The notes beneath the pieces were generated by a model. The model was given only the letters and a program-made list of their open reading frames with translations, did not search any database and was not told where the DNA came from. A stretch of 64,000 nucleotides of DNA from Micromonospora inositola (GTDB lineage: Bacteria; Actinomycetota; Actinomycetes; Mycobacteriales; Micromonosporaceae), in assembly GCF_900090285.1 (NCBI RefSeq), contig NZ_LT607754.1:5792001-5856000 (forward strand), given 5' to 3'. The position numbers and the translations under genes are program-made. Of the stretch, positions 52,580-62,349 are shown piece by piece; the stretch's first letter is position 1; every line of letters begins with the position of its first letter.

Positions 52580-53496
52580 GACGTGGAGTCCCTGTCGCCG
52601 ACGCGGGTGATCACGAAGGAGATCACGAAGATGATGATGGTCAGGCAGACCCCGATGGCGGCTGCCGAGCCAACCTTCCCCAGCTCGAACGCACGGTGAT
52701 ACACCTCGTACGACGGCACCGACGTCGACGTGCCCGGGCCGCCGCGGGTTGTCACGTACACCAGGTCGAACGTCCGCAGTGCGGCAATCACCGTGAGGGT
52801 CAGCGCCACAGCGATCTCGCCACGAACCGACGGTAGGGTGACGGTGAGGAACTCCCGGACCGGACCGCCTCCGTCGATGCGCACCGCATCGTACAGCTCT
52901 GGGGAGATGCGGCTCATGCCGGCGAGCAGCAGCACGGTCACCAGACCGGTTTCGAACCATGTGCCGATGAAGCCGACGGCCGGAAGGGCCGCACCGTAGT
53001 CGCCCAGCCAGGCACGGGTGAGCGAGCCGAGACCGACCGCGTGCAGCAGCGAGTTCAGCGGTCCATCAGGAGCGTAGATGCGCCGCCAGGCCACGGCGAC
53101 GACCACCATCGCGATGACCTGGGGCAGGAACACCACGGTGCGGAAGAACGACAGTCCACGGACTTTTGCGCGGTTGAGGATCGAGGCCAGGACGAGGCCG
53201 ACGCACAACGGCACGAGCGCGTAGAACACCATGAGCACCAATGCGTGCCCGAAGGCGTCCCGTAGATCGTCGTTCCTGAGCACGTCGGCGTAGTTGTCGA
53301 GGCCAATCCACCGGCCGAGGGTCAGCCCGTCCCAGTCGTAGAACGAGATCTGGACCGATCGGGCCAGCGGGTACAGCAGGAACGCCGCGTACACGAGGAA
53401 GGCAGGCAGGACGTACAGGTATCCGGTCCCGCGGGGCCGGCGGGGCGGTCCGACGAGGCTGCGCTCGCGGACCGCCCCCGTTGTCGTCGCGGTCAT
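52576..53496 (-). CDS. Sugar ABC transporter permease (MalF-like)
   Basis: A 306-residue permease with six membrane segments; the EAA loop reads YDAVRIDGGGPVREFLTVTLPSV, with Asp replacing the usual Glu of EAA. The start MTATTTGAV at 53496 lies 7 bases after the binding-protein stop. No ATPase gene is present in this operon. Confidence 0.9.
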   Translation of the reverse strand: MTATTTGAVRERSLVGPPRRPRGTGYLYVLPAFLVYAAFLLYPLARSVQISFYDWDGLTLGRWIGLDNYADVLRNDDLRDAFGHALVLMVFYALVPLCVGLVLASILNRAKVRGLSFFRTVVFLPQVIAMVVVAVAWRRIYAPDGPLNSLLHAVGLGSLTRAWLGDYGAALPAVGFIGTWFETGLVTVLLLAGMSRISPELYDAVRIDGGGPVREFLTVTLPSVRGEIAVALTLTVIAALRTFDLVYVTTRGGPGTSTSVPSYEVYHRAFELGKVGSAAAIGVCLTIIIFVISFVITRVGDRDSTS

Positions 53497-53503
53497 CCGG
53501 CCG

Positions 53504-54865
53504 TCAGCCGTTGGATGTGGAGAAGTCGCCGTAGTCCTTCTGCAACGAGTCCAGGAACTGCTCCGGCGTCTTCTTCTTGGCCAGCAGATCCTGCAGCGAG
53601 GCGGTGACGCTGTCATACATCGTCGGCGTCGCGTAGTCCAGGTACGGCACGAGCCCGTCCGCCTTGACGATGTCTCCGAAGGCGGTGAAGACATCCTTCT
53701 GCAGTCCGCCGCCAACGGCCTGGCTCGATGTGTCGGCAACTGGCAGATTGCCGGTGTTGGTGAGCACCTTCATGGCCTGCTCGCTGGTGATGAAGTTGAT
53801 GTAGGCGGCGGCCGCGTCGGGGTGCTTGCTCTTGGCGGTGATGGCGAACGGCAGCCCGGTGCCACCGGTGGCCACCGGCTTGTCACCGGCGTTCACCGCC
53901 GGCGGCAGCATGAACGCCACGTCGGAACCCATGGCCTTGGCGAGGTCGGCCTGCAGCCACGTCCCTCCGATGAGGAAGACGCCCTTGCCCTTGCTGAACG
54001 CCTGCCAGGCGGGGTCGTAGCCCGTTCCGTTGAAGCCTGGCTCGAAGTAGCCCTTGTCGACCCAGTCGACCAGTTCCTGGGCCGCTTTGAGATTGTCGGG
54101 AGTCTTCCACGACGCGCCCTTGCGGCCGAAGGCCAGCGTCTTGATGTCGTCGGGCGAGGTGGAGCGGCCCTGGATCGTGCCGAACACGTGGATTGCCGGC
54201 CACTTGTCGAGGTTGCCGAGCATCATCGGAACCTGGCCTCTGGCCTTGGCGGTAGCCATCGCGCTCTCGAGGTCGGACCAGCTCTTGGGTGGCTGGAGGC
54301 CGAACTCGGCGAGCTTCTTTGCGTTGTAGAAGATGCCGACCACCTCGCCCACCTGGGGTAGCCCGTAGAGGTTGCCCTCCCCGAAGGTCCTGCCGTCCGG
54401 GCTGTACGACGAGTACTGGCGCACCGACTCGGGGTATCTGCGGTCCCAGCCGTAGGCGGCGGCGTACGCGTTGAGCGGAAGCAACTGCCCGGCCTTGACG
54501 AACTCGCCCATGTCAGAGCGCCCGTTGTTGGCCTCTACGACGTCAGGGGCCTCGTTGCCGCTGAGCGCCAGCCGGAGGGTGGTCTTCAGGTCATCGAAGG
54601 AACGGGACACGCGCTGGATCTTGATGTTGGGGTACTTGGCCTGGAAGTCCTTGTTGAGTTGCTCCATCTGCGCGGCCTGTCCACCGCGGACCTCCTGGTC
54701 CCAGACGATCAGGGTGACGTTGCCCAACTTGGCCGCGTCGGTGGTCACCGCGGCGTTGGGCTTCGCCGACGGCGAAGGGCTCGAGGACCCGGGGGCGCAT
54801 GCGGTGACCGCGAGGACACCGATCGCACTGACCGCGATCAGGGTCCTTGACCTGAACGACTTCAT
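53504..54865 (-). CDS. ABC importer sugar-binding lipoprotein
   Basis: A 453-residue solute-binding protein with lipobox AVTAC in its signal sequence. The mature part is a family-1 binding protein (VTLIVWDQEVRGGQAAQMEQ, later VFLIGGTWLQADLAKAMG and a GLPFAITAKSKHPDAAAAYI end domain). Its ATG overlaps the PfkB kinase stop. It should deliver a glycoside, perhaps an amino-sugar oligosaccharide given the linked deacetylase. Confidence 0.9.
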   Translation of the reverse strand: MKSFRSRTLIAVSAIGVLAVTACAPGSSSPSPSAKPNAAVTTDAAKLGNVTLIVWDQEVRGGQAAQMEQLNKDFQAKYPNIKIQRVSRSFDDLKTTLRLALSGNEAPDVVEANNGRSDMGEFVKAGQLLPLNAYAAAYGWDRRYPESVRQYSSYSPDGRTFGEGNLYGLPQVGEVVGIFYNAKKLAEFGLQPPKSWSDLESAMATAKARGQVPMMLGNLDKWPAIHVFGTIQGRSTSPDDIKTLAFGRKGASWKTPDNLKAAQELVDWVDKGYFEPGFNGTGYDPAWQAFSKGKGVFLIGGTWLQADLAKAMGSDVAFMLPPAVNAGDKPVATGGTGLPFAITAKSKHPDAAAAYINFITSEQAMKVLTNTGNLPVADTSSQAVGGGLQKDVFTAFGDIVKADGLVPYLDYATPTMYDSVTASLQDLLAKKKTPEQFLDSLQKDYGDFSTSNG

Positions 54866-56046
54866 CTCCTGCTCCTTGGTGAGGGTGGATGGACGCCCTG
54901 CACAGCATCTGGGCGTGGCCGGGGCATGAGCTGGCGCCCCTCCACGTCCGCGTGACGCGCGATGGTGGCTGCGGCGCGGTGGACCCCACCGAGCGGCACC
55001 GTGGGCACAATCTGCTCAAGGAACTCGTAGCGCCGGCGCAACGACGCCATGTACGAGCCGCCGCCGAGGCTGTCGCGCAGCGCATGCCACCAGTCGGCGA
55101 TGTCGCCCCAGCCCGGCGCGGCAAGGGAGCCACCGAACTGCTGCACCGCCAGGCCCGAACACATGATGGCGAAGGCCAACCGGTTGCGAAGTGACCACCC
55201 GGCGAGCGTGCCGACGACCAGTCCGGCAGCGAAGACGTCGCCCGCTCCGGTCGGGTCGAGCGCCGGCACCCGCAACGCAGGCATCTGCGCCTCCTCGCCC
55301 GTCGTCCCGTCGATCGCCAGCGCACCCTGCGCGCCATTGGTCACCACCGCCAGGGGAACCACGTCCGCCAAGGCGTACAGCGCGTCGTTGGGGGTCTCGG
55401 TCCGGGTGTAGGCCATCGCTTCGGGGGCGTTGGGGAGGAACGCGTCGCATCCGGCAAGCTGGTCCAGGAGCCTGGGCGACCACTCGCCGGTGGGGTCCCA
55501 GCCGACGTCACCGAACACGAGCGCGCCCTGAGTGCGGGCGACCTCGACCCACGTGGGCTCGTCCGTCCCGCAGGCCACGTCGTGGCCGAGGTCGACCATG
55601 ACCGCACGCGCTCGCGGCGGCACCCCGATCATCTCGTTGCCGGATATGGGCGCCGGGTGGCCATGAGTGACCATGCTGCGGTCGCGATCGACGGCCATGG
55701 AGACGGTGACCGGGGAGTGCCAGGCATCAAAACGACGCGAACGACTGAGATCGACGCCTTCCTGCTCAGCGAGGGTGCGCCAGCAGAAGTCGGCGTAGTC
55801 GTCGTCGCCGAAGGCCGCTGCCAGGGAGGTACGCAGACCCAGCCGACTTGACGCGACGGCGAGGTTGGCGATCCCGCCCGGGCAGGAGCCCATGCCGCCC
55901 GCCCACACCTCAGTCCCAGCCGACGGCATGGTCTTCAGGCCGGTGAAGATGATGTCGAGGAAGACCGTGCCGCTCAGGAGTACGTCAAAATCCGGGCCAT
56001 CCGCGGTCCGCTGAGCGGCGAGCGGGTCGTAGACGACATCCGTCAC
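54862..56046 (-). CDS. PfkB-family sugar kinase
   Basis: A 394-residue ribokinase-type kinase. The N-terminal sugar-binding segment GGMGSCPGGIANLAVASSRLG and the C-terminal signature DPTGAGDVFAAGLVVG (catalytic Asp in GAGD) are clear. The protein is longer than usual (about 310) because of a ~70-residue C-terminal extension. It is the first gene of the leftward ABC-deacetylase operon, 115 bases from the divergent DeoR gene. It could phosphorylate the imported sugar to give the substrate of the GH4 enzyme or an amino-sugar monomer. Confidence 0.88.
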   Translation of the reverse strand: MTDVVYDPLAAQRTADGPDFDVLLSGTVFLDIIFTGLKTMPSAGTEVWAGGMGSCPGGIANLAVASSRLGLRTSLAAAFGDDDYADFCWRTLAEQEGVDLSRSRRFDAWHSPVTVSMAVDRDRSMVTHGHPAPISGNEMIGVPPRARAVMVDLGHDVACGTDEPTWVEVARTQGALVFGDVGWDPTGEWSPRLLDQLAGCDAFLPNAPEAMAYTRTETPNDALYALADVVPLAVVTNGAQGALAIDGTTGEEAQMPALRVPALDPTGAGDVFAAGLVVGTLAGWSLRNRLAFAIMCSGLAVQQFGGSLAAPGWGDIADWWHALRDSLGGGSYMASLRRRYEFLEQIVPTVPLGGVHRAAATIARHADVEGRQLMPRPRPDAVQGVHPPSPRSRR

Positions 56047-56122
56047 GGCGGGCGCCCTTCGGGAAAGAATTCACCAACGCGCCACATCCTGCCAGTCGCC
56101 TGGGCCAATCACAAGCAATAAC

Positions 56123-56157
56123 GAGCAATCTCGCGCAGACTATGCGCGATATTGCTC
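56123..56157. promoter_or_regulatory. Inverted-repeat operator between PfkB and DeoR genes
   Basis: Arms GAGCAATCTCGCGCA (56123-56137) and TGCGCGATATTGCTC (56143-56157) are inverted repeats with one mismatch in 15 and a 5-base spacer. It ends 4 bases before the DeoR ATG, so it must overlap the promoter or leader of that gene, and it can also control the divergent kinase operon. Confidence 0.8.
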
Positions 56158-56161
56158 CTCG

Positions 56162-56950
56162 ATGACTGGTAATGTTCTCGCCGTGCGTCATCAACGCCAG
56201 CTTGAGATTGTGCGGCGGCTACGGGTCAACGGCGCCATCTCGGTCGAGGAGCTCGCCGCGTCGCTGGGCGTCAGCGCGGCGACCGTTCGCCGCGACCTGC
56301 AACGGCTGCAGTCCGAGGGCAAGCTCACCCGGGTCCACGGGGGCGCGCACCTTCCGTCCTTCGTTACCGAGGACGCCGACGTCGACCGGCCGTTCGCCCT
56401 GGTCGCCACCGTCGACGCGGCGGACAAGCGGGCGGTTGCCCGGGCAGCGGCCGCCATGGTGCGGGACGGGGACATGGTCCTGCTCGACATTGGAACGACA
56501 ACGCAGCTCCTGGCCCAGGAGCTGCGGGGCCGGCGGGTCACGATCGTCACCGCCAGCCTCGCGGTTCTGGACGTCCTGCGTGATGACAACGCGGTCGAGC
56601 TCGTCCTCCTCGGAGGTCTGGTGCGCCGCGCATATCACTCCCTGGTCGGTGTCATCACCGAGGACACGCTCCGGCAGCTCCACGCCGACATCGCCTTCAT
56701 CGGGGCCAGTGGGGTCCGGTCCGACGGCTCGGTCCTCGACACGACCCTGGTGGAGGTTCCTGTGAAGCGCGGTCTGATCGCCGCCTCCAGCCGCACCGTC
56801 CTCCTGACGGACCGGCACAAGTATCCGGGCACGGGAACCCTTCGGGTGTGCGGGGTCGGCGACCTGGACGCCATCGTCACCAATGCGGGCGCCGACACCG
56901 ACATGTTCGAGCTGTGTACCCGGTCCGGGGTGGAGGTGGTGGTCGCATGA
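56162..56950 (+). CDS. DeoR/GlpR family transcriptional repressor
   Basis: A 262-residue regulator: winged helix at residues about 12-65 (RQLEIVRRLRVNGAISVEELAASLGVSAATVRRDLQRL) and the DeoR sensor domain, with VLLDIGTTTQLLAQEL and AFIGASGV for sugar-phosphate binding. The ATG at 56162 has no Shine-Dalgarno because the operator directly precedes it, so translation may be leaderless; GTG at 56183 is an alternative. DeoR sensors usually bind phosphorylated sugars, consistent with the linked kinase and GH4 enzyme. Confidence 0.9.
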   Translation: MTGNVLAVRHQRQLEIVRRLRVNGAISVEELAASLGVSAATVRRDLQRLQSEGKLTRVHGGAHLPSFVTEDADVDRPFALVATVDAADKRAVARAAAAMVRDGDMVLLDIGTTTQLLAQELRGRRVTIVTASLAVLDVLRDDNAVELVLLGGLVRRAYHSLVGVITEDTLRQLHADIAFIGASGVRSDGSVLDTTLVEVPVKRGLIAASSRTVLLTDRHKYPGTGTLRVCGVGDLDAIVTNAGADTDMFELCTRSGVEVVVA

Positions 56951-58287
56951 AGCTGGCGATTCTCGGCGGCGGCGGGTTCCGGGTGCCGCTGGTCTACAGT
57001 GCCCTCTTGCGCGACACGAGTGACCGGCGCATTGAGTCCGTGTGGCTGCATGACGTCGCGCAGGACAGGCTCTCGGCGATCGGGCTCGTGCTGAGCCAGA
57101 TGGCAGCAGGCCACCCGGGTGCTCCCCGAGTCACGACCACCACGGACCTGGACGAGGCGCTGAACGGCGCAGATTTCGTGTTCTCCGCCATCCGCGTCGG
57201 CGGCCTCGCCGGGCGCACCTCGGACGAGCGGGTAGCGCTCGACCTGGGGCTGCTCGGGCAGGAGACGACCGGCCCGGGCGGCGTGGCCTACGGAATGCGC
57301 ACCGTACCGGTCGCGGTACACGTCGCCGAACGTGTGGCAGCGGTGAGCCCGGGAGCATGGGTCATCAACTTCACCAACCCGGCCGGCATGATCACCGAGG
57401 CCATGCAGCAGGTGCTGGGCGACCGGGTCGTGGGCATCTGCGACTCCCCCATCGGGCTGGGCCGCAGGGCTGCTCGCGCTCTGGGACACGACCCGCAGCG
57501 GACGTCGCCAGACTACCTCGGCCTGAACCACCTTGGCTGGCTCCGCGGTCTGAGCCACGAGGGTGCCGACGTTCTGCCCCAACTGATCGCCGACGACGCC
57601 CTGCTGGGGACCATCGAGGAAGGGCGGCTCTTCGGCGCCGAGTGGATCCAGTCCCTCGGCGCGATCCCAAATGAGTACCTGTACTACTACTACTTCACCC
57701 GCGACGCGGTGAGATCGATCAAGGGCAGCGCGGCCACGCGCGGGGAGTTCCTGCTCAACCAGCAGCGCCGCTTCTACGACGCCGTCGTCGGCAGCCCGCA
57801 GTCCGCGTACCAGGAATGGCAGCGCGTGCGCCGGGAGCGCGACGCGACGTACATGAGGGAGAGCCGGCACTCCGACGACGAGCGGCGCGATGCGGCCGAC
57901 GTCGAGGGTGGTGGCTACGAGGGGGTGGCGCTGGCCATCATGGCAGCCATCGCCCGCAACGAGCGCAGCGCCATGATCCTCAACGTTCGCAACGGTTGCA
58001 CCGCGCCCGGGCTGCCTCCGGAAGCGGTCGTCGAAGTGCCGTGCATGGTGGACGCCGACGGCCCCCACCCGTTGGCGACGCGCCCGCTCGTGGGTCACCA
58101 GCTCGGGCTCGCGCAGCAGGTCAAGGCGGTCGAGCAACTCACGATCCAGGCGGCGCGGACGCGGTCGGCGCGCCTGGCTCTCGAGGCGTTCGCATTGCAT
58201 CCCCTCGTGGACTCGGTGTCCACCGCTCACGTGCTCCTCGACGGCTACCGGCAGCGCATCCCCGACGTGGATGCGCTCTTCCGCTGA
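56947..58287 (+). CDS. GH4-family glycosidase (6-phospho-beta-glucosidase-like)
   Basis: A 446-residue NAD- and metal-dependent GH4 enzyme. The N-terminal Rossmann segment (KLAILGGGGFRVPLVYSAL), VINFTNPAGM, the metal-binding cysteine in GICDSPIGLG and the His of LGLNHLGW are present. The sequence pattern is closest to phospho-beta-glucosidases. Because import here is by ABC transport rather than PTS, the substrate must be phosphorylated inside the cell, possibly by the PfkB kinase, or the enzyme may accept non-phosphorylated sugar. Its ATG overlaps the DeoR stop (ATGA). Confidence 0.88.
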   Translation: MKLAILGGGGFRVPLVYSALLRDTSDRRIESVWLHDVAQDRLSAIGLVLSQMAAGHPGAPRVTTTTDLDEALNGADFVFSAIRVGGLAGRTSDERVALDLGLLGQETTGPGGVAYGMRTVPVAVHVAERVAAVSPGAWVINFTNPAGMITEAMQQVLGDRVVGICDSPIGLGRRAARALGHDPQRTSPDYLGLNHLGWLRGLSHEGADVLPQLIADDALLGTIEEGRLFGAEWIQSLGAIPNEYLYYYYFTRDAVRSIKGSAATRGEFLLNQQRRFYDAVVGSPQSAYQEWQRVRRERDATYMRESRHSDDERRDAADVEGGGYEGVALAIMAAIARNERSAMILNVRNGCTAPGLPPEAVVEVPCMVDADGPHPLATRPLVGHQLGLAQQVKAVEQLTIQAARTRSARLALEAFALHPLVDSVSTAHVLLDGYRQRIPDVDALFR

Positions 58288-58294
58288 CTCCTCG

Positions 58295-58377
58295 CTGAAC
58301 GCACGCCGCTGCCCCGTCTTCGTTTCCAGCCCTCGACAAGGCCGGAAACGAAGACGGGACGACGGCGTGCGTTCAGC
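58295..58377. terminator. Long bidirectional terminator between convergent GH4 and MmsA genes
   Basis: A perfect 15-bp inner stem (58313-58327 with 58344-58358) is extended by a second complementary pair of about 13 bases (CTGAACGCACGCCG with CGGCGTGCGTTCAG). The double hairpin should stop transcription from both sides. Confidence 0.85.
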
Positions 58378-58379
58378 CT

Positions 58380-59891
58380 TCAGTCGTTCCGCGGAAAGCC
58401 CAGGTTGAGCCCACCGTGACTCGGGTCGAGCCAGCGCGAGGTCACGACCTTGCCGCGGGTGTAGAAGTGGACGCCATCCATGCCGTGGGCGTGGGTGTCG
58501 CCGAAGAGGCTGTCCTTCCACCCACCGAACGAGTAGTAGGACACCGGCACCGGGATCGGCACGTTGATGCCGACCATGCCGACCTCCACCTGGTTCTGGA
58601 AGCGCCGCGCCGCGCCGCCGTCGTTGGTGAAGATGGCGGTGCCGTTGCCGTACGGGTTGGCGTTGATAAGGTTCAGCCCCTCCTCGTAGGACTTCACGCG
58701 AACGACGGACAGCACCGGGCCGAAGATCTCGTCCTGGTAGATGGACATCTGCGGCGCGACGTTGTCGAAGAGGGTCGGGCCGAGCCAGAACCCCTGGTCG
58801 CCGCCGTCGAACTCGTCCTTGCGCCCGTCGACGACCAGGGTCGCGCCCGCGCCGACTCCCGCTTCCACATAGCCGGCCACCTTGTCGCGGTGCGCGACCG
58901 TGACGAGTGGCCCCATGTCGCATCCGCGGGTGCCGTCGCCGGTGCGCAGCTTGCGCATCCGGTCCGTGATCTTCTCTACGAGCTCATCGGCGATGCTGTC
59001 CACCGCGACGAGCGCCGAGATCGCCATGCAGCGCTCGCCGGCGGAACCGAAGCCCGCGTTGATCGCGGCGTCCGCAGCCAGGTCGAGGTCCGCGTCGGGC
59101 AGGACCAGCATGTGGTTCTTGGCGCCGCCGAGGGCCTGGACCCGCTTGCCGTGCGCCGTCGCGGTCTCGTAGACGTACCGGGCAATGGGAGTGGAGCCGA
59201 CGAACGAGACGGCCTTGACGTCAGGGTGGGTCAACAGCGCATCGACGGCTTCCTTGTCGCCGTGCACCACGTTCATGACGCCGTCGGGAAGGCCGGCCTC
59301 GGTCCAGAGGCGGGCCACGGCCACGGCCGCCGACGGGTCCTTCTCGCTGGGTTTGAGGACCACCGCGTTGCCGCAGGCGATGGCGATGGGGATGAACCAC
59401 AGCGGTACCATGGCGGGAAAGTTGAACGGGGAGATCACGGCGACGACGCCGAGCGGCTGCCGGAGCGAGTACACGTCCACGTTGGTGGAGGCGTTCTCGG
59501 TGAACCCACCCTTCAGCAGCTGCGGGATCCCGCAGGCGAACTCGGCGACCTCCAAGCCCCGCGTCACCTCCCCGAGCGCGTCGTCGAGCACCTTGCCGTG
59601 CTCGGCGGTGATCAGCGCGGCGATCTCCTGCTTTCGGACGTTGAGGAGCTCGCGGAAGGCGAAAAGTACCTGTGTGCGCTTGGCCAGCGACGTGTTGGCC
59701 CAGGCATCCCACGCGGTTCGGGCCGTGCCGACGACCTCGCCGACGAGGTCCGCGGATGCCAGGTCGAGGCGGCCCGTGACGTCTCCAGACGCCGGGTTGA
59801 AGACCTCGCTGGTGCGCTCTGAGGTGCCGTCCCAGAGGCGACCCCCGATGAGATGGGTGATGCGGGCGGGTTCGGTGCTCACGGTGCTCAC
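58380..59891 (-). CDS. mmsA: Methylmalonate-semialdehyde dehydrogenase (CoA-acylating)
   Basis: A 503-residue aldehyde dehydrogenase of the MmsA/IolA type. FNFPAMVPLWFIPIAIACGN, the catalytic cysteine in GFGSAGERCMAISA and the SFGGWKDSLFGDTHAHG region are diagnostic. It turns (methyl)malonate semialdehyde into acetyl-CoA or propionyl-CoA with NAD and CoA; in inositol degradation it is the last step. It lies downstream of IolG- and IolH-like genes on the same strand, supporting the inositol assignment (IolA), though valine catabolism also uses this enzyme. Confidence 0.92.
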   Translation of the reverse strand: MSTVSTEPARITHLIGGRLWDGTSERTSEVFNPASGDVTGRLDLASADLVGEVVGTARTAWDAWANTSLAKRTQVLFAFRELLNVRKQEIAALITAEHGKVLDDALGEVTRGLEVAEFACGIPQLLKGGFTENASTNVDVYSLRQPLGVVAVISPFNFPAMVPLWFIPIAIACGNAVVLKPSEKDPSAAVAVARLWTEAGLPDGVMNVVHGDKEAVDALLTHPDVKAVSFVGSTPIARYVYETATAHGKRVQALGGAKNHMLVLPDADLDLAADAAINAGFGSAGERCMAISALVAVDSIADELVEKITDRMRKLRTGDGTRGCDMGPLVTVAHRDKVAGYVEAGVGAGATLVVDGRKDEFDGGDQGFWLGPTLFDNVAPQMSIYQDEIFGPVLSVVRVKSYEEGLNLINANPYGNGTAIFTNDGGAARRFQNQVEVGMVGINVPIPVPVSYYSFGGWKDSLFGDTHAHGMDGVHFYTRGKVVTSRWLDPSHGGLNLGFPRND

Positions 59892-59932
59892 GGTCCTTCC
59901 GTGTGCGGGCTGGGCGGCGTGTGCCGGATGGT

Positions 59933-60297
59933 CTAGGGAGATTCGAAGGTGGACGGTGTGACCGACCAGCGGAGATGGTCGCGGACGGCGTCGCGCATGA
60001 AGGCGCTGGACTCCCGGGCCCGCTCCTCACAGGCGAAGACACAGGTGTTGACGATGCCGTCGAAGCCGATCGACTCCAGGCCCGAGAAGAACCCGTCAAA
60101 GTCGACCTCGCCCTGCCCGATGTCGAGGTGCTGGTGGACGGTCAGCTGGGAGCCGGGTGGGTTGACGATGTAGCGCAGGAGGTGAAGTCCTCCTTCGGCG
60201 ACAGCTCGATCCACTCGTAGCCCAGCTCCGCCACCAGAGCCGGCAGCTCCAACAGGGGAACCCGCCGGAACATGTACGGGTCAAGGGCGAGCTTCAC
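59933..60297 (-). pseudogene. IolH/IolE-like TIM-barrel isomerase, internal deletion
   Basis: The N-terminal 40 residues ([36 protein letters not shown]) are joined out of frame to the C-terminal ~80 residues ([20 protein letters not shown] and on to [15 protein letters not shown]) at about 60180. The middle, roughly 160 residues including metal ligands, is deleted; intact members have about 280-300 residues. The GTG start overlaps the IolG-like stop, so it was part of the operon. It cannot make an active enzyme. Confidence 0.8.
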
Positions 60298-61321
60298 GTC
60301 GCCGCGCCCCGGAGGACCTCGGCGCGGTCGGCCAGGTCGACCGGGACCGGCCTGCCGGTGGCGAGGGACTGCAGGCCAGCCGTGCACACCGCCGTGGCGG
60401 CGTAGCCGTCCCAGGTGGTGGGCCCAACGACCTCGCCTCGGCGTGACGCGTCGACCCAGGCCTGGACCTCCAGGTCGTAGGCGCGGGCGAAGCGATCGCG
60501 GAAGTCGTCGGGAATGTGGCCACCGTAGTGGTTGTCGCTGCGGACGAAGACGTCCTGCCCCAGGCCGACGGTCACGTTGCCGAGTTCGGCCACCGCCTCG
60601 CAGCGGACCTCGTAGCCGACCTGGCAGTTGACGAAGACCTCGGTCGTGGCCATGCCGCCGCCGGCCATCTGGAAGATGGCCACCTGGGGGTCGAGTAGCC
60701 CGTCGGCGGCCCTGCCGGTCGGCTTCGGCGCGACGACGGTGATCGTGGCGATCTCGTCGTCGAAGAGCCAGCGGCACACGTCGACCTCGTGCACCAGCGA
60801 GTCGCTGACGATCATCTCCGAGCGGAACGTTTCCGGGACCGTCTTGTTGCGGTGTGTGTTGTGCACGAGCAGGATGCGCCCGAGGTCACCGGAGTCGAGC
60901 AGTCGCTTCATCCGGGCGTACTCGGGATCGAAACGCCGCATGAAGCCGACCTGGATCAGCGGCCGACCGGCCTTGTTCCGCTCGGCCTCGACCACGCGAA
61001 GCGAGGACTCGCTGTCCATCGTCAACGGCTTCTCGCACAGGGTGTACTTGCCGTGCTCGACGCAGGCGAGAACCTGCTCCTCGTGCACGAAGCCGGGCGA
61101 GGCGATGAGCACGGCGTCGACGCCCTTGTCGGCGATGAGTTCGAGCGGGTCACCGACGGTGCGTACGCCGGCGAAGCGCGCGGCCAGGTCGGCGACCCGG
61201 GCGGCGTCCGGGTCGGAGACCGCGACCAGTTCCGCTCCGGCGATGCGGTGGACGAGCCGGTCGGCGTGGTCGGCGCCCATCATGCCGACACCGATGATTC
61301 CGACCCGCAGGGGCGATGCAC

Positions 61322-61325
<4 letters not shown>
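60294..61325 (-). CDS. iolG: Gfo/Idh/MocA oxidoreductase, probable inositol 2-dehydrogenase
   Basis: A 343-residue NAD(P)-dependent sugar oxidoreductase. The Rossmann motif GIIGVGMMGADHADRL, the signature CEKPLTMD (Lys in EKP) and the SLVHEVDVCRWLF segment with the catalytic His/Asp region are typical of inositol dehydrogenases. It would oxidise myo-inositol or a related cyclitol at C2. Its ATG overlaps the ABC ATPase stop and it precedes IolH- and IolA-type genes. The gene symbol rests on motif pattern plus context. Confidence 0.82.
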
Positions 61326-62251
<926 letters not shown>

Positions 62252-62349
62252 CGGAATCGCGGCGTGGATACCCCCGCCTTACAGGCGGGTGGGGAACGCC
62301 GCTCCCTCCCTTCACAAAATTGACGTACTCCGGTGGCAGGATGCGGGGC

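Noticed and set aside
56635..58923. A 762-codon minus-strand open frame across the DeoR, GH4 and MmsA genes
   Set aside because: It is antisense to the DeoR and GH4 genes and out of frame with MmsA, shows no domains, and spans a strong terminator; it is a high-GC shadow.
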